DNA from: Lasioglossum baleicum
Lineage: Eukaryota > Arthropoda > Insecta > Hymenoptera > Halictidae
Assembly (NCBI RefSeq): GCF_051020765.1
Contig: NC_134943.1
Span: forward strand, 1,674,001-1,738,000
Length of the DNA: 64,000 nucleotides
Reading direction: 5' to 3'
Shown: in pieces, positions 10,461-22,193 of the stretch
Numbering within the stretch: the first letter of the stretch is position 1
Layout of the letters: each line of letters opens with the position of its first letter
Translations under genes and position numbers: made by a program
Notes under the pieces: model-generated
Told to the model about the DNA's origin: nothing
The model's database searches: none
What the model saw: only the letters and a program-made list of their open reading frames with translations

Positions 10461-12900
10461 TGTACAGTCTGCAACCCCGGGTTAAAATGGTACACGAGTC
10501 CCTGAAAAATGTAAACTCATCCCCGATACGGTCTAGCAATCAAATATAGTACTTCCGTTCAGAAACGGATGAAGTCCGACTGCTAATTGGTTTCCTCACG
10601 AAAATGATCCGCAATTATCGTACACAAGCATCGGCGGGTTCTTCCTGAAATACGAATGGTCGTGGTTTTTCAGAATAATTAATCCCCGCTTAAGATCCGA
10701 TCGGAGATAAGCATCGGCTGTCGAATAAACGTTAAAATTCTATCGCGGAAGGCTGGCAATCAGTGAATTCGTATCCCGGGGATCCGTTTCCTTGCGCAGA
10801 AATTATGCAAAAGCTTCCGTGAAGGGGATGGCGGGCGCGAGGGTAGCGGAGAAGGGTCGGGTTACGTGGTCAAAAACGAAGACGGTAAAATCGTAGGATG
10901 GATCCTTCGGAAACGTCTCGGCGTCTTTTCCTCGGCAAGGCTTTCATTTCGCATTTAATCCTGGAACTACCCCCGTGTATTTCGTAGTGAACGGAGCGCA
11001 AAATACGCGAAAGACCAAAGACAACGCCCTTAGGTACTTATATACGATGTTGGTGGTAAAGATGAGACGTAAGAAGCGACGGGGGGAGGGGAGGGTTGGG
11101 AGTGCTCGAACGTGGAACGGGGAGGATGGAGATGAGGACGGGCGGCGTGGGGGCAGGGCTGGCTAGGTATGTATAAGCAGAAGAAAGCGTGGGTCGATTA
11201 AAAGTAGCGAGGGTGTTTCTCCTCTCGTTACTGGAGAGCGAGCCAGCACCATCGGGAAAGGGATGGAAGGAAAGAGACGGCCGGGGAAGGACGAAGCCGG
11301 TCGGGAGTCGAACGAAGATGGATAGACCCCGGCAAGAGGTTAGCATAAAAAGAGAGAGAGAGAGTGAGAGAGAGAGAGAGAGAAAGAGGGGAACAGAGAG
11401 AGAGACGAAAAGTTGGAAGGTGGAAGATGGTGGGTGTAAGACGAAGAGGGGAGGGAGTAAGAGAGGCGACAGGGGAGAAAGCAGAAAAGGGCTAGAAAGC
11501 AAACGCAACGAACAGAGACGGAGATGCAGTTCCGATCCAGAGGGGTTCGTAGAACGCCGCCTATGTCGGACGGATGGTGGGAGGACAGGGAAGAGGAGAT
11601 TCAAGAATCTCAACCTTTATTTGGATTTAAGTAAGGAAAAGGGTTGTAAGATGTGTCGGATCCTGCTGGATTCGGTCGGAACCGGCCGGATCGGACGCGC
11701 GGGGGGCAAAAGGGGGGAGGGGGCTGAATTTCACGATGCCGCGCCGCATACGGAAGGAGCGCGAGGTACGTGAATGTAAATTTTATGATCAAAGTACCGG
11801 ATTAATACGGAAGCGATACTCCGCCACGGTTCCCTGGGAACGATGTTTGTTTGTGGCTGTGCCGTCCTCCCGGCTTGAATAGATGGATTTAAGGAACCAC
11901 CACTTGTATCGTCCTTCAGACCGACTGTTCCACCGCGACTCGCTGTTTACGTGTACTATTTATTTTCCATGCGAAGTTAATGTGTAACCGGGCCACTTGA
12001 AAGTTTCGTACGAACCTCCCTCCCGGTTCTAAACCAACGGGACGCGAACGTTCAAATATAAAGCGGCTGATTAACTTCAATTATGCAAATCTGCTCGGAT
12101 AGCTGAACTCTTTTTCGATTCGCGATTCTTAGGCCGCGGAGGGAACGAATGCTGGACAGTCCGTACGACGGTGAAGGAGAAAAAAGAAGAGGAGTTTGTT
12201 GGTTTTAAGCACTGCAAAGCCGTAGCTAGATAAAGCTAGGAGAGCAGCGGCGGCGGCGGAGGCAGCGGCGCCTCTGAACGGAAACAATTTGCTCGCGATG
12301 TCCAGGCGGTCGTAACAGGGAGAGAGGAGAAGCAACAATTCCCGAACAATAATTCGAAAAGTTCCTTCGTTTGGAACAGTAATTAAAATAAACGTTTCGC
12401 GGGCGGAAGTTCCGTTTCGCTAGGCGGGGAGCGAAGAAAAATGAATGAAGTTAAACATGAAATACTTCCTCGCATCTGCCACCGTCGTCGCTAGCGCTGC
12501 TTCATCAAACGGATCGTTTGAAAACCGTGTGCGCAGATGGAGAAAGAGAGGGAATCACGAATTTCATCTCTAACCCATCGGCAGCCTAGCCATCAGCTGC
12601 TTCGGAGTTAAACTTTAATTTAACGCATCAGGAACAGCCGTCATCCTATCCTCTTTCTCCTCGGCCTCCGTCACTATCTTCCCGTCACTAAATATATACC
12701 TCTTAAACGTGAAAAAACAACTCGGAGGACTGGAGGATCAGAGGTAATCACGTTCCGACGCTACCGGAGCATGGCTGACTTTACGATTCATTGCATGCAG
12801 GTTGCGCCTACGCATCGATTCTCCGGCCACGGATAATAACACCTGCTGTCCATGATGATTAATACAGACAACGCTGCTCTAGACTCGAAGACAACTCAAT
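10461..12900. other. Extended GC-rich CpG block, candidate regulatory DNA
   Basis: Mostly unique, higher-GC sequence. It contains a 580-bp purine-rich tract (11060-11640) and, at about 12083-12095, the POU-type octamer ATGCAAAT within ATTATGCAAATC. The long frames (191-194 codons) are translations of the purine tract or its complement and are not supported as genes. Confidence 0.4.
11060..11640. repeat. Purine-rich tract with (AG)n core at 11350-11404
   Basis: The top strand is dominated by G and A for about 580 bases and includes a near-perfect (AG)n run. It has polypurine/polypyrimidine character. The translations are rich in R, E, G and K on one strand and S, L, P and F on the other, as composition predicts. 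Confidence 0.85.
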
Positions 12901-14519
12901 CCGGGATTCCGAGACTATGTCGTTGAGTCACCGGTCACTTGGTTGCTCTACAAAAAATATTAATTGTTGTGCAGCTCTATGTAGGGTGACCTGTCAAGGA
13001 ATGCACATAAGTATTATCAAACGAAAAAGTTACATTTATGATGCCCTCCTGATATTGAAATTTATACTATAGAATAATTGTTCCAGTCAGCCATTTTAGG
13101 TAATGTTATCATCAATACTCTATTTTCTAAATGTTTGATACTGTGGAAACATGAAGCTGTACACACACATGGAAAGTCAGAAATAAGCTGATCATTGTGT
13201 CATTCAAATGTATAATAATTTCTTAGTAATATTAATATCAGAGAGAGTAATCTTAATGAACTATTTTATATTTCAATAACTGTCTGAATTATGTTTAATA
13301 AATAAGTAATTATAAGTTTGAGATTGTGTTATATTTTCAGAAATGATTTCATCTATAGTTAAAAATTGGCGCCACTAATCAGATAAAAAAAGTGAAAAAG
13401 CACATCGCAGTTCATGGAAAAATTTCTAAAGTAGATCACAAGTAGTTTAGAGGAAAATTAGTCTAAAAGGATTAAGAAATTCGCCGTCAGACTGCCATAA
13501 TTAATTTCAATTCGGTTATTTCTGAACTTAGCGAAGATATTAGTGAAACAATGTTTGAGATTGTTTGCAACACGAAATAAAATTTCGTGAGATCAAGTCT
13601 GTTCTAATTCGCGTTTAGTGATGTAAATGTTACTTCAGGACGAGATTGTATGTCGCTTCCGCTTTTTAGCGTGAATAAACTTATCGGTTGTTACATTATT
13701 TCTTTTTATTGTAAGTAATGGAAGTGTTCATACATCGGCGATTATTTCTTTCTTTCGATGCTGTTCTTGTTATAACACGGTGTAAAGATACTTGTATTAA
13801 ACTTTATCGCAAGAATTTAACTTTTTATGAATAACTTTCTACAGGCCAGTGAATATAACTCTCAGGTTGGATGTGTTATAGTAAAAACTGTAGTGGCAAT
13901 TGATGGAAAAAGGTAGTGGTGTATGAATACTTTCTTTTCCCACTGTAATACGTTCCATTTCTTTTAGAAACTTCTGGTGATAGATTATAGTAATTCTTCA
14001 AATAAGATTCAGTAAATCTAGTTGCATATTTAATTACTTAACATAATTTATAATAAACGCACAAAAATTCTTACTATCAATAAACCATTTGTACACCAAA
14101 ATAATTGTATAAATTCTCATTTAGTTATACAAACTTATCCAATTTCTTCTATATGAAGAAGCACTGAACTGTTGCTTGAAATATTTTTAACCAATTTCTC
14201 TTATTAGACGCTATTAAATAGTTGATAGTAGTTAATAGACCAACCTTTAATTTTTTTGTTCGCAATTTCGACCAATGGTAATTTTTAATTCATTTCTTTA
14301 TACATTACCTAGTAAACTAATTTTTCAAACTTCTCAAAAAAAGCTCAAGTCGATTGGTACAATTTTAAAAAAGTATATAAAGGGTGTGAACTTAATATTG
14401 TCCCCGACTAAGTATCGAGACATTACTGTACTCCTAAGGGACACGAGAGTTCAGCAGGCCGTATCACAGGTTACGAACTGACAATATCGGTGTGCAGAGA
14501 AATTTGGCTGGATGCTCGA
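12901..14519. other. AT-rich non-coding stretch
   Basis: No supported gene, transposon end or tandem array was recognised here. Confidence 0.45.
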
Positions 14520-15060
14520 TGAGAGGGGTAGGATTGAAGAGGGATGGCGTGCCAGAAACTCTGGTAAGTAGGCTAACACCGTCCCGTTTTCGTTGAGAGT
14601 CCGTACGCATTCTGCGATAGAGTAAATCAGCCCGGCGCGGCGCGGCGCAGCGCGGTGGCAGGTGAATATTTATTTTCGCCGGAAAATCTAAGGCAAAGTT
14701 TTTCTTCAGGAGTCGCCAACTCTCGTTGCGATCCACTGCGGTGACCAAAGGGGGAGAGAGAGTAAATTAAACCCGTCGGCGGTGAGTCAAATACAAATTC
14801 GGCGGGTTGTTTCGCTGCGTCGCGTCGCGGCGCGCCATGCCATACCGCGTCGCGACGGATCGAATTTACGATTCCGCCGGTGTTCGGTGACTCGTCATCG
14901 TCACGTGTAAATTTAATTACCGCCAGTACGATCGTTAGCATTTCATTAGGTCGATCGATCGGTAAATGGAAGGACAAAAAAGAAAGACCACGGACGAACG
15001 ACATGTAGACTTGAAAGGACCGAGAAAAGAGAGCGAACATTCACAGAAAGCTAGCCGACA
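14520..15060. other. GC-rich CpG block
   Basis: Contains GGCGCGGCGCGGCGCAGCG near 14634. A weak internal-exon-like segment just upstream ends at CTCTG|GTAAGTAG near 14561, but its acceptor side lacks a pyrimidine tract. No gene is called. Confidence 0.35.
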
Positions 15061-16211
15061 TCCGATCTCAATGATTTTATAATGATCTCAAAATAATCAA
15101 CCTGAAGTAGAGTTATGAGGATTTTAGTACGCGATTTAGTACTTTTACGAGCTGCGAGTTTTTCGAGTTACTTTATTTAATCTAGATGGAATTTAAACGC
15201 ACTCAGGGACAAACATTTAAATGAGGCAAATATAATAAATGCTTATAAACATTTATAAAATATTTACATAATCACATGTACATGGATTTAAAATAAAATA
15301 AGCAGGCCAAAGTGGCAAGAAAATTTGTTCACTCGAAAAACAAATGCATCATTAGGAAGAAATCTTCGAAGAGACTTGCAGCAAACGTAAATATTGAGGA
15401 CATGAACAATGTTCAGTCATAGATTCTTCACGTTCATCATATAAAATGGGTGTATGCGGCTGTAGTGTATCATTATGGTTTTTGTGAAAATTGTTCAAAA
15501 AATATGTTTTCTTTTTAGCTATAAAGTGAATCAAGAAGTGTTCGCGTTTATATTCTAAAGAAAGGTATGATTACAATTTAGTGATTATATATTTTTCTTG
15601 TGCTTTAATTCAACCGACTGGGGCTAACCGTCTATCCTTCACAAAATTAGAGAACGAGTTTATATTTGACCGACCTCGCAATTACCGATGAGAATGGGAA
15701 AGAAGAAGGGGAGCGATGCGCTGGATAATCGCTAAACAGACATATCAAACATCCGTGTATAACTGTTCGGATCGCGTCGGTGCATCATCGTGATAAATAA
15801 ATTCGGTGAGTCGCCCTCGTGTACAAAGGCGCTACGCTAATTGAACACGCTTATCGGGCTTCATCGATCATCCGGCCCGAAAAATGTATTTAACCGCGTC
15901 ACGAACCGCTCGTGAGACGTACAATTATACTCTGTGTTGGGCGTGCACGTGTGTGTGTATCATGCAGACGTTTGTGCGCGCGCGCGCGCCCACAGGTAAG
16001 CACATTCGCCCGCGTAGCATGACTTAGGAGGGCACTCACGGTCCGGCCCGCCCGTGTAGTTCCTTTTAAACGAATTACAGCGATAAAGACCCCCACAGAG
16101 GTACTTCTACGTATGCACGTATTCAGATTTCACAGCCTTCGAGCGTGTACCCGAGCGACAGCGGACAACAGCGAGGCTGTATACGTACACATCGGAAATA
16201 AGATTGTATTG
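15061..16211. other. Non-coding, mixed composition
   Basis: AT-rich to about 15600, then moderately GC-rich. A (GC)n run occupies 15974-15990 after a short (GT)n run. The 11-mer CAGCGAGGCTG near 16169 also occurs at 28, in both cases shortly before a family M MITE. No gene supported. Confidence 0.4.
15974..15990. repeat. (GC)n run, potential Z-DNA
   Basis: Seventeen bases of alternating G and C, preceded by GTGTGTGT at about 15950-15957. Confidence 0.85.
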
Positions 16212-16404
16212 CTAGTATAAACGTGGTAAAAAAATGACAGGATTGATTTTATTTAGACTTTGTGCAGCTCCTATTGAAATATGTGCTGCACTAAAGATAT
16301 CTATACAATCATTTCTTATGGAATTATTTTTATTATATCAATAATCGTAAAATAAAAAATCTGGAACCGGTCATTTTGACCGGTGATGGTAGGTTTAGTG
16401 TTAA
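16212..16404 (+). mobile_element. TTAA MITE family M, copy 3
   Basis: The internal sequence is nearly identical to copy 1 (GATTGATTTTATTTAGACTT, AAAGATATCTATACAATCAT, AATAAAAAATCTGGAACCGG). It carries the clearest version of the palindrome, ACCGGTCATTTTGACCGGT, and ends GGTTTAGTGTTAA. The TTAACACTAAACC left end is missing. Confidence 0.75.
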
Positions 16405-16589
16405 GATGTTTTAGCTTACAGAAATGACAAAGCTCTATTTATTTAGATTTTGTGCAATGTTGATCACAATATGTGCTTGGGTAAAGAAATTTATCGGATC
16501 AATTTCCATGTGAGCATCGTCATAATTTCAAAAACTATAAAATTAAAGATATAAGACCGGTCATTTGACCGACAGTGGTTTAGTGTTAA
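16405..16589 (+). mobile_element. TTAA MITE family M, copy 4, in tandem with copy 3
   Basis: Begins directly after the TTAA of copy 3. It repeats the family landmarks in diverged form (TTTATTTAGATTTTGTGCAA, AATATGTGCTTGGGTAAAG, GACCGGTCATTTGACCGAC) and ends GGTTTAGTGTTAA. It lacks its own left terminus, so the pair looks like a tandem duplication of the right part of the element. Confidence 0.65.
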
Positions 16590-17841
16590 AAAATGCAGAA
16601 GCCGACGTTTAGTGTAAACCATCGATGTGGTTTGATGCTTTAAATCAGAATTACTTTTTATAAATGAATCAGACTTGAATTTGTACGAAGTTATACGAAT
16701 TTTGAAAATTTCATCAAAATTGATTAATTAGTTCGCGAGTGACAAACGATTAGATGTAGAGAAAATTGCAGTCAATATAACGTTTACTTGATACTTAGCT
16801 CATAGTTGTTAAATCATTTTTAAACATCCTTCGATCACTACGAATGTCTTCGAGGAATTGATAGGAATTATTGCTTGTGAAACCCACATTCGTATTCTGG
16901 AAACAACGGAATTCTTACGAGATTCTTCCGAAATTCTTGTTTTATAATTAAACTGCGGATGTTCGCGTGAAGTGCGTCTTATGAGGCATTCTTATGAAGT
17001 ACATGGTTTGCATTACATTTTTATATGTGTTCTCTTGACTCTCCATAGTGTTTTATTACGACTTCCTACTTCCTTAATTTTCCTATAAGAAATTTAATGA
17101 CGAAGGGAGAGAAATTCTAAGTACTGTAGGAGATAATTTTCTAGAGTTAAAATTAATAGTAATAAATAAATTATGAGGAGAATTTTAGCTAAATAATTGA
17201 TTAATGTCTATGAAACGTTAAAAATTTGGTTTTCTTGGTTCAAATATTCAAAACGTAAACTTTTATGACTATCTGTATATGTATAATATATATTTTATAT
17301 GGCTGTATATATATTTTGATAATATATGTCTGCTAAGTCTTCCCGAATAAACTACTATAAATGACTCACAGCTATTAATTAATTTGGTCGCTGCCAGTAA
17401 TACGTTCACGAATTTATTTAGGAAGCTCGAAATGCAAAGGAAGTCAGTAATATACATTTGGCTATATTTAAGCACATAAACGTATTTAAACTATATTTAT
17501 TCGCAAACGTTATTAGACGATACACTTCTAGCTAATGAGTACCGTTTAAGTACATACAAATTGAACTAGTCAATTAATTGGTTCTATATTATCCAAAATC
17601 GTGTTGTATAATATTTGGAATTAAAAATTAAAAATCATGGCATGAATATAAACATGTAGATGTAGTTTAGAGACAATGTGATATTCATTTAAATACATAT
17701 AATAACTAGCCTGCAAATTTTATAATAAAAATGACAAATTTTAAAAACATCAGATGATTTTAAGAGTATTGTTGGAGTCTCTTCAATTTACTAAGATCAT
17801 TAAAAGAAAAAAAACATTTTCATTCAACTTCTGTCTCTACA

Positions 17842-17900
17842 TGATGAAACAATTTTTATATATACGAGTCTGAATGTATTAGTGAAACGGTGTCGAAAAT
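17842..17900 (+). repeat. 58-bp dispersed repeat pair, copy 2
   Basis: TGATGAAACAATTTTTATAT then GAGTCTGAATGTATTAGTGA and AACGGTGTCGAAAA. Partner of 10093-10150. Confidence 0.75.
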
Positions 17901-18209
17901 TTGACAACTTGTCGACAAATCATTTTCCACAGTAACATTTTCCATTTACTAATTTCCATGGAATATTCATGAAACCTAATCTAGTAATATGTAATAAGTA
18001 GAAAGTGAATCTGCATGCATTAATCGCTTATAAAGATCCCCGAGAAGGGATAAAATAGCAATTTCAATAAAATCTGTGAGGTTCTTATACCACTTCTAAA
18101 CCACTAAAACAATTCTCACGGAAAATAGAATTTTAACTTGAGCTTCGACGAATTTGTCTATAAAAATGTGAATCTATATAAACTTCCGTAATCTGGTAAC
18201 AGGTATCAT

Positions 18210-18361
18210 TTCTCTCCTCTCCCTCTCTCTCTCTTCTCCGATGACAATCTCTGTTCATCCAAGTTATACGCCTTCTTGCACCCCGTTCCTCCACCTCTAT
18301 CTATTTAACGGTCGGCTTCCTCTATCCAAGAAGCGTTTTCTCTCTCTCTCTCTTTCTCTTT
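18210..18361. repeat. Two (CT)n runs
   Basis: CT-repeat runs at 18210-18238 and 18337-18361, separated by non-repetitive sequence. Confidence 0.85.
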
Positions 18362-18439
18362 CCTCCCTCGGATCTGATTCGATTTGTCGTACAATGATGT
18401 TCACCATGTGATTACATGCAAAGAGGACTCGGCAGATGG

Positions 18440-19484
18440 CTTAACGATGGCAGAGCTTAGGCAGCGTGTAAATTTATAAAATACAACGCTATCGTCACCC
18501 TGCGCCGCACAATGCGCAGTGAAAATCGTAAAGACCTTAACCAAAACCATAAATCTCCTAATTATACATTTGTGCGTATAAATACGACAATTTTAAATGG
18601 ATAAAATCATCATTAAATGAAAAGGTCACGAATGTGCCAACTTTCGAAAAAATATGAACGTTGTAGAGCATTGTTTCCGATTCAAAGCTTTTCAACAAAT
18701 TTTAAGTTACTTACAGGAAGATTTATGCATACCATAATATTATACATTTAGGAATCTGTAACCACAACTTCATCAATTTTGAAAGGAATTGAAAATTTGA
18801 ATTTAGTCCGGGATTTTACGATTTTGGATGTTCGTCTCTTCGCTCGAAACGCAGACTTTTCCGCGCAACCCTGAAACCGTGCAACCGTGCTACCTTCGAG
18901 ACTGACTTTTGTGCGGTCTCGATTCGCGCGAAGCGAATCTCGAGTCTCGATGCGTGGGTCACAATTCACAATACGCCGGAAAGGGGCGGGAGAGGAGTGC
19001 AGCCAGAGAGAGGAAAGAGTTTGCCAAAGTTTCGAGTGCCGTGATAGGGGCTAAATTGAGGAAAAACCGAACCGATTGTTGAGCTTGAACTTTCGGTAAT
19101 TAACAGAATACATAATTAGGCGTTCGGAGCAAATTGAGCTTGAATCAAACAACCGATGGCTTTCGATGCTGGTTCAGTTACTGAAGTGGCACTTCGCTGC
19201 GAGACAGGGTACACGTTTTCTTCAGTAGTCATGCGTTTATTCTGATTTCGATTGTTTGTCGTGCTGTATCATTGTTTAATCCTTACAGTGAGGAACAACG
19301 ATGTATGGTACCATTGTCGGTTGCATTGCGAAAAGTGATTGTTCTATTTTAATTTATAGATTTGTAACAATATAATCAATTTTTCGGTCGATACTAAAAG
19401 AGTTAATACCACCGGGACCAACAATGACAACTGTACTAAACATTTTTGTCAAACAAATCAGTCTAATATATTGTAATGACTAAC
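18440..19484. other. Non-coding, mixed composition
   Basis: Unique sequence, with a moderately GC-rich island around 18840-19040. A small perfect hairpin GATTCGC-gcgaa-GCGAATC lies at about 18922-18940. No gene supported. Confidence 0.4.
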
Positions 19485-19555
19485 TCAAAAAACTTTATGC
19501 AAAATGAAACTGTTCAGTATCAGTTGTAAGAAACAAGAACCATTATAGTAATTCC
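19485..19555 (-). repeat. Dispersed repeat family A, reverse copy, degraded
   Basis: Reverse-strand landmarks TTCTTACAACTGATACTGA and CAGTTTCATTTTGCATAAAG, adjacent to a better copy at 19560-19680. Confidence 0.5.
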
Positions 19556-19559
19556 TTCC

Positions 19560-19680
19560 TTTAAATGGATTGGGTGGATCTTTGTGCAAAATAAAAATTG
19601 TCTGCTTCGATTGCAAGAAATAGAAATCAAATTGAATGTTATTTTCTCCCTTAATGATTTTAATAGAGGAGAAATTATAT
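19560..19680 (-). repeat. Dispersed repeat family A, reverse copy
   Basis: In reverse: GGGAGAAAATAACATTC, ATTTCTATTTCTTGCAATCG, AAGCAGACAATTTTTATTTT, GCACAAAGATCCACC. This is one of the best-preserved copies. Confidence 0.7.
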
Positions 19681-19714
19681 ATTGACATTTTCAATTTAAA
19701 AATTTTCCAACAAT

Positions 19715-19855
19715 TTTGAATTTCATCTACTCAATTTTGCTACAGATGCATAAAGAGCCGCAGTCTAATCATTACAGTAGTCTAACGTTTTCAATTTCAC
19801 CCATTCATTTCTGTCATAAATGCATAAAATTCACGATCTATTAATGACACTAAGA
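19715..19855 (+). repeat. Dispersed repeat family B, two adjacent 3' pieces
   Basis: Two consecutive pieces each end in the family B landmark: GCTACAGATGCATAAAGAGC with CGCAGTCTAATCATTAC (about 19739-19774), and CTGTCATAAATGCATAAAAT with TCACGATCTATTAATGAC (about 19812-19850). Confidence 0.6.
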
Positions 19856-20690
19856 CGGTAACAAATGAATATTATTAGCACCAAAGCTATTACGTTAACT
19901 ACATCGGACAGCACGAATTGTACGACTTACGCAAAATTTTGAAATCGACTTTTTTCCGACTTTTCGGGCCAAATACTCCACTCTGAGACAGTGAAATCAA
20001 TAAGTTAAAACCAAATAAAAGTTACATAAACTAGGTATTGTAGCGTTTTGTCACGACCCATGTTTGTGGGTTAAAATAATGCAAGCTAATTCATGCGACG
20101 ATGGCGCTACCCAAGATGAAATTGGTGACGAAGCAAAAGACCGAGTGATTATCACATTCGAATCTTAATTCGTCTTTCTCGCGTGAGAATGTGGGTTCAA
20201 TTTTGCGAGAAGGAAATACGGAGATCTTAACAATGACACGCAAGAATATTGTTGAAGATCGATAATATCGAATGTCATCGTCTCATTTTATTTATAAATC
20301 ACACGAAAAAGCCATGCTCATTTTTCTTCGCTATTTCTCCGAAGTTTTAAAATGTTCAATGTAGAATGACGGATAAGAGTGCAGAGAAAGTATGACGTTA
20401 GTGGTTTTCGCATCAGCGCGACGACAGTATCGTCAATCATATTACCAGTCATCGGGGGATTTAGTAATCGTTGCGCAAGTCATTTCTTTCATTGGATACC
20501 GCGCGTCAGAGAATACATGCTGGACTGAATGCAATCACTGTTACTGTTTCATGTGCTACCTTGTTGTGTTTGTTGCGCTTACATTTTGTCGACGTAAGCG
20601 GTACACATAGTTAATTTTTAAAGTTCGTCTTTATTCACTAATCATGATGAAACCAACGTAGATTTAAAACTCGATGTGTAAGAGTGCAAA
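19856..20690. other. Non-coding stretch
   Basis: No gene supported and nothing repetitive recognised. Confidence 0.4.
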
Positions 20691-20692
20691 TA

Positions 20693-20772
20693 TTGGGTTG
20701 GCGAATAAGTTCGTTGGGTTTTTTACAGTGGAATAAATCACAAAAACCGAACGAACTTATTTGCCAACCCAA
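20693..20772. mobile_element. Minimal mariner element (80 bp)
   Basis: Near-perfect inverted termini start TTGGGTTGGCGAATAAGTTC on the left and TTGGGTTGGCAAATAAGTTC on the right (reverse-complemented). Each is about 30 bp, with a short core, and the element is flanked by TA on both sides (20691-20692, 20773-20774). TTGGGTTGGC-type ends and TA duplication are standard for mariner. Almost everything internal has been deleted. A core segment of about 21 bp (20729-20749, GGAATAAATCACAAAAACC) recurs identically at 24753-24773. Confidence 0.9.
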
Positions 20773-20809
20773 TATTATGAAAATGTTATTTTTAACCCTT
20801 GCAAGGTAA

Positions 20810-20930
20810 GGTCTAATAACTAGATAGCGGATGTTTATGCATTTATGACAAAAATTAGTAGCTATAATTTAAAACAGTAAAAACATTAGAAGAATATAAA
20901 GTACTATTACATTATTTTCAACCTATTTAA
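20810..20930 (-). repeat. Dispersed repeat family B, reverse copy
   Basis: In reverse: TTCTTCTAATGTTTTTACTG, then TTTGTCATAAATGCATAAAC and ATCCGCTATCTAGTTATTAG. It aligns over its length with the forward copy at 27395-27515. Confidence 0.65.
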
Positions 20931-20934
20931 ACAT

Positions 20935-21032
20935 ATTCAGAAAGAAAATAAGTTTCTATTTCATTCCAGTTTGTTGCAATCCAGGAAGAACATTTTTATT
21001 TTGCATAAAGATCCGCTGTCTACTAATAACAC
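20935..21032 (+). repeat. Dispersed repeat family A, near-complete copy
   Basis: AGAAAGAAAATAAGTTTCTA, then CAGTTTGTTGCAATCCAGG, then TTTTTATTTTGCATAAAGAT and CCGCTGTCTACTAATAAC. It shows the whole family A order from the purine-rich start to the CCGCAGTCTAGTAAT-like end. Confidence 0.7.
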
Positions 21033-21198
21033 ATAAAAGTAAGTTGGGGTCTCTTAGACTCGTTTTTAATAAATTTGGGATAAAGAATAGCACAGGATAA
21101 AAAGTAAACAAACAGATTTAATTTTATTCATATAAAAATTCTTTTAAAAAATCTGAAGCTGGGTTCTCTGAGACCCCACATTACCTTGCGAAAGTTAA

Positions 21199-21560
21199 GA
21201 ATATGCCCGTGTGTATGTGAAAGATTAGGAGCGAGAGTGAAGTTTGTGTAAAGAGTAACGAAATAAAGAATTATTAAAGAATAAATATCAAGATTAAAAA
21301 TACAGACGTGAATAAAGAAAAATTGAGTTAAAGGTGACGGTATTCTGAGAGATATTGTTAACCTTCTGTAAAACTAAACTATTTAAAACTCTGCATCATT
21401 AATAACTAGCATTTCACCGAACAGTCTCCCTTAACTTGACGCATCGATTTGTAGTATTCCTAACGCGAACAGATATAATTAGCAACAAGAATGTAGTCAT
21501 GATTAGGATTGTTTCCCGCCTTTACGTCGAATTGCTGTGAAGCAATAAATTCTCCTCCAT
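21199..21560. other. Unique AT-rich sequence
   Basis: No feature recognised. Confidence 0.4.
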
Positions 21561-21676
21561 TCTACATTTCTAAGAGTTGATGTCGCACAAGACACAGTGG
21601 CCGCGTTTCAGACGAAATGGTACCAACTGGGAACAAAATATCGACGGCGTGTTTACGGGAAATGGTGGGAGGTGGA

Positions 21677-21692
21677 CAGAAGAGAGAAAGAG

Positions 21693-21731
<39 letters not shown>

Positions 21732-21744
21732 GAGATAGAGAGAC
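21677..21744. repeat. (AG)n microsatellite
   Basis: About 30 AG dinucleotides with a few interruptions (AGTCAG, GTGAGAGATAG). Confidence 0.95.
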
Positions 21745-22135
21745 TGAAGTTCTGAGAAGGCGCGGCTAGATTGTAAAACGCGATGCAAGGAAGTTCGTAG
21801 CTTGATCTGCACGACCCGTCATCGGCGCAGAAAATTGCGCTCACGTGACGCCCGGATAGCGTAACTGCACTGTGAGCAGAGCGTAGAGAAAGAGAACAAG
21901 ACAGGAACGAGAGTGGCGATCTGTGGACGAAAAAGAAACGGGGAATGAAACAAAACCACGGGGCGAGCTCTAGGAAAAGTCTTAAATCCCTGAATGAACT
22001 GGTCAAATGGTACCACGGCCGAGTGAAGAATGAATGGTTGCACCGGCAGTTTCGATTCCAGTTCGACTTCGAGCGGTCCTTCTTCTTTGCCATCCTCTTT
22101 TTCTTCTCTCGCCCTTGTCTTCGGCCCCGTCATCG

Positions 22136-22193
22136 GCCACTACCACCACCGCCATCACTACCACCGCCTCCACCAACATCACCACCACCGCCG
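22136..22193. repeat. (CCA)n-type trinucleotide repeat
   Basis: Imperfect CCACCACCGCCAT/CACTACC units. Confidence 0.85.

Larger units (their letters stand above)
16590..18440. other. AT-rich non-coding stretch
   Basis: No supported gene. It contains the second copy of the 58-bp repeat pair (17842-17900) and two CT runs (18210-18238 and 18337-18361). Confidence 0.45.
20792..21198. mobile_element. TTAA-bounded element (407 bp) with captured old repeats
   Basis: The left end is TTAACCCTTGCAAGGTAA; the right end, reverse-complemented, is TTAACTTTCGCAAGGTAA. Fourteen to fifteen of 18 bases match and TTAA is at both borders. An inner inverted pair (GTAAGTTGGGGTCTCTTAGA near 21041 and AATGTGGGGTCTCAGAGA in reverse near 21180) suggests a smaller palindromic element of about 165 bp at the right. 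Between the ends lie a reverse family B copy and a forward family A copy. No coding capacity. piggyBac-like by TTAA and CCCTT ends (inference). Confidence 0.6.

Noticed and set aside
11038..11773. 191- and 194-codon frames on opposite strands
   Set aside because: They overlap almost fully and reflect the purine tract; residue content is simply what AG- or CT-rich DNA encodes.
14498..14561. Possible internal exon ending CTCTG|GTAAGTAG
   Set aside because: The donor is good but the acceptor GTGTGCAG lacks a pyrimidine tract. The piece is short and the peptide is not recognised.
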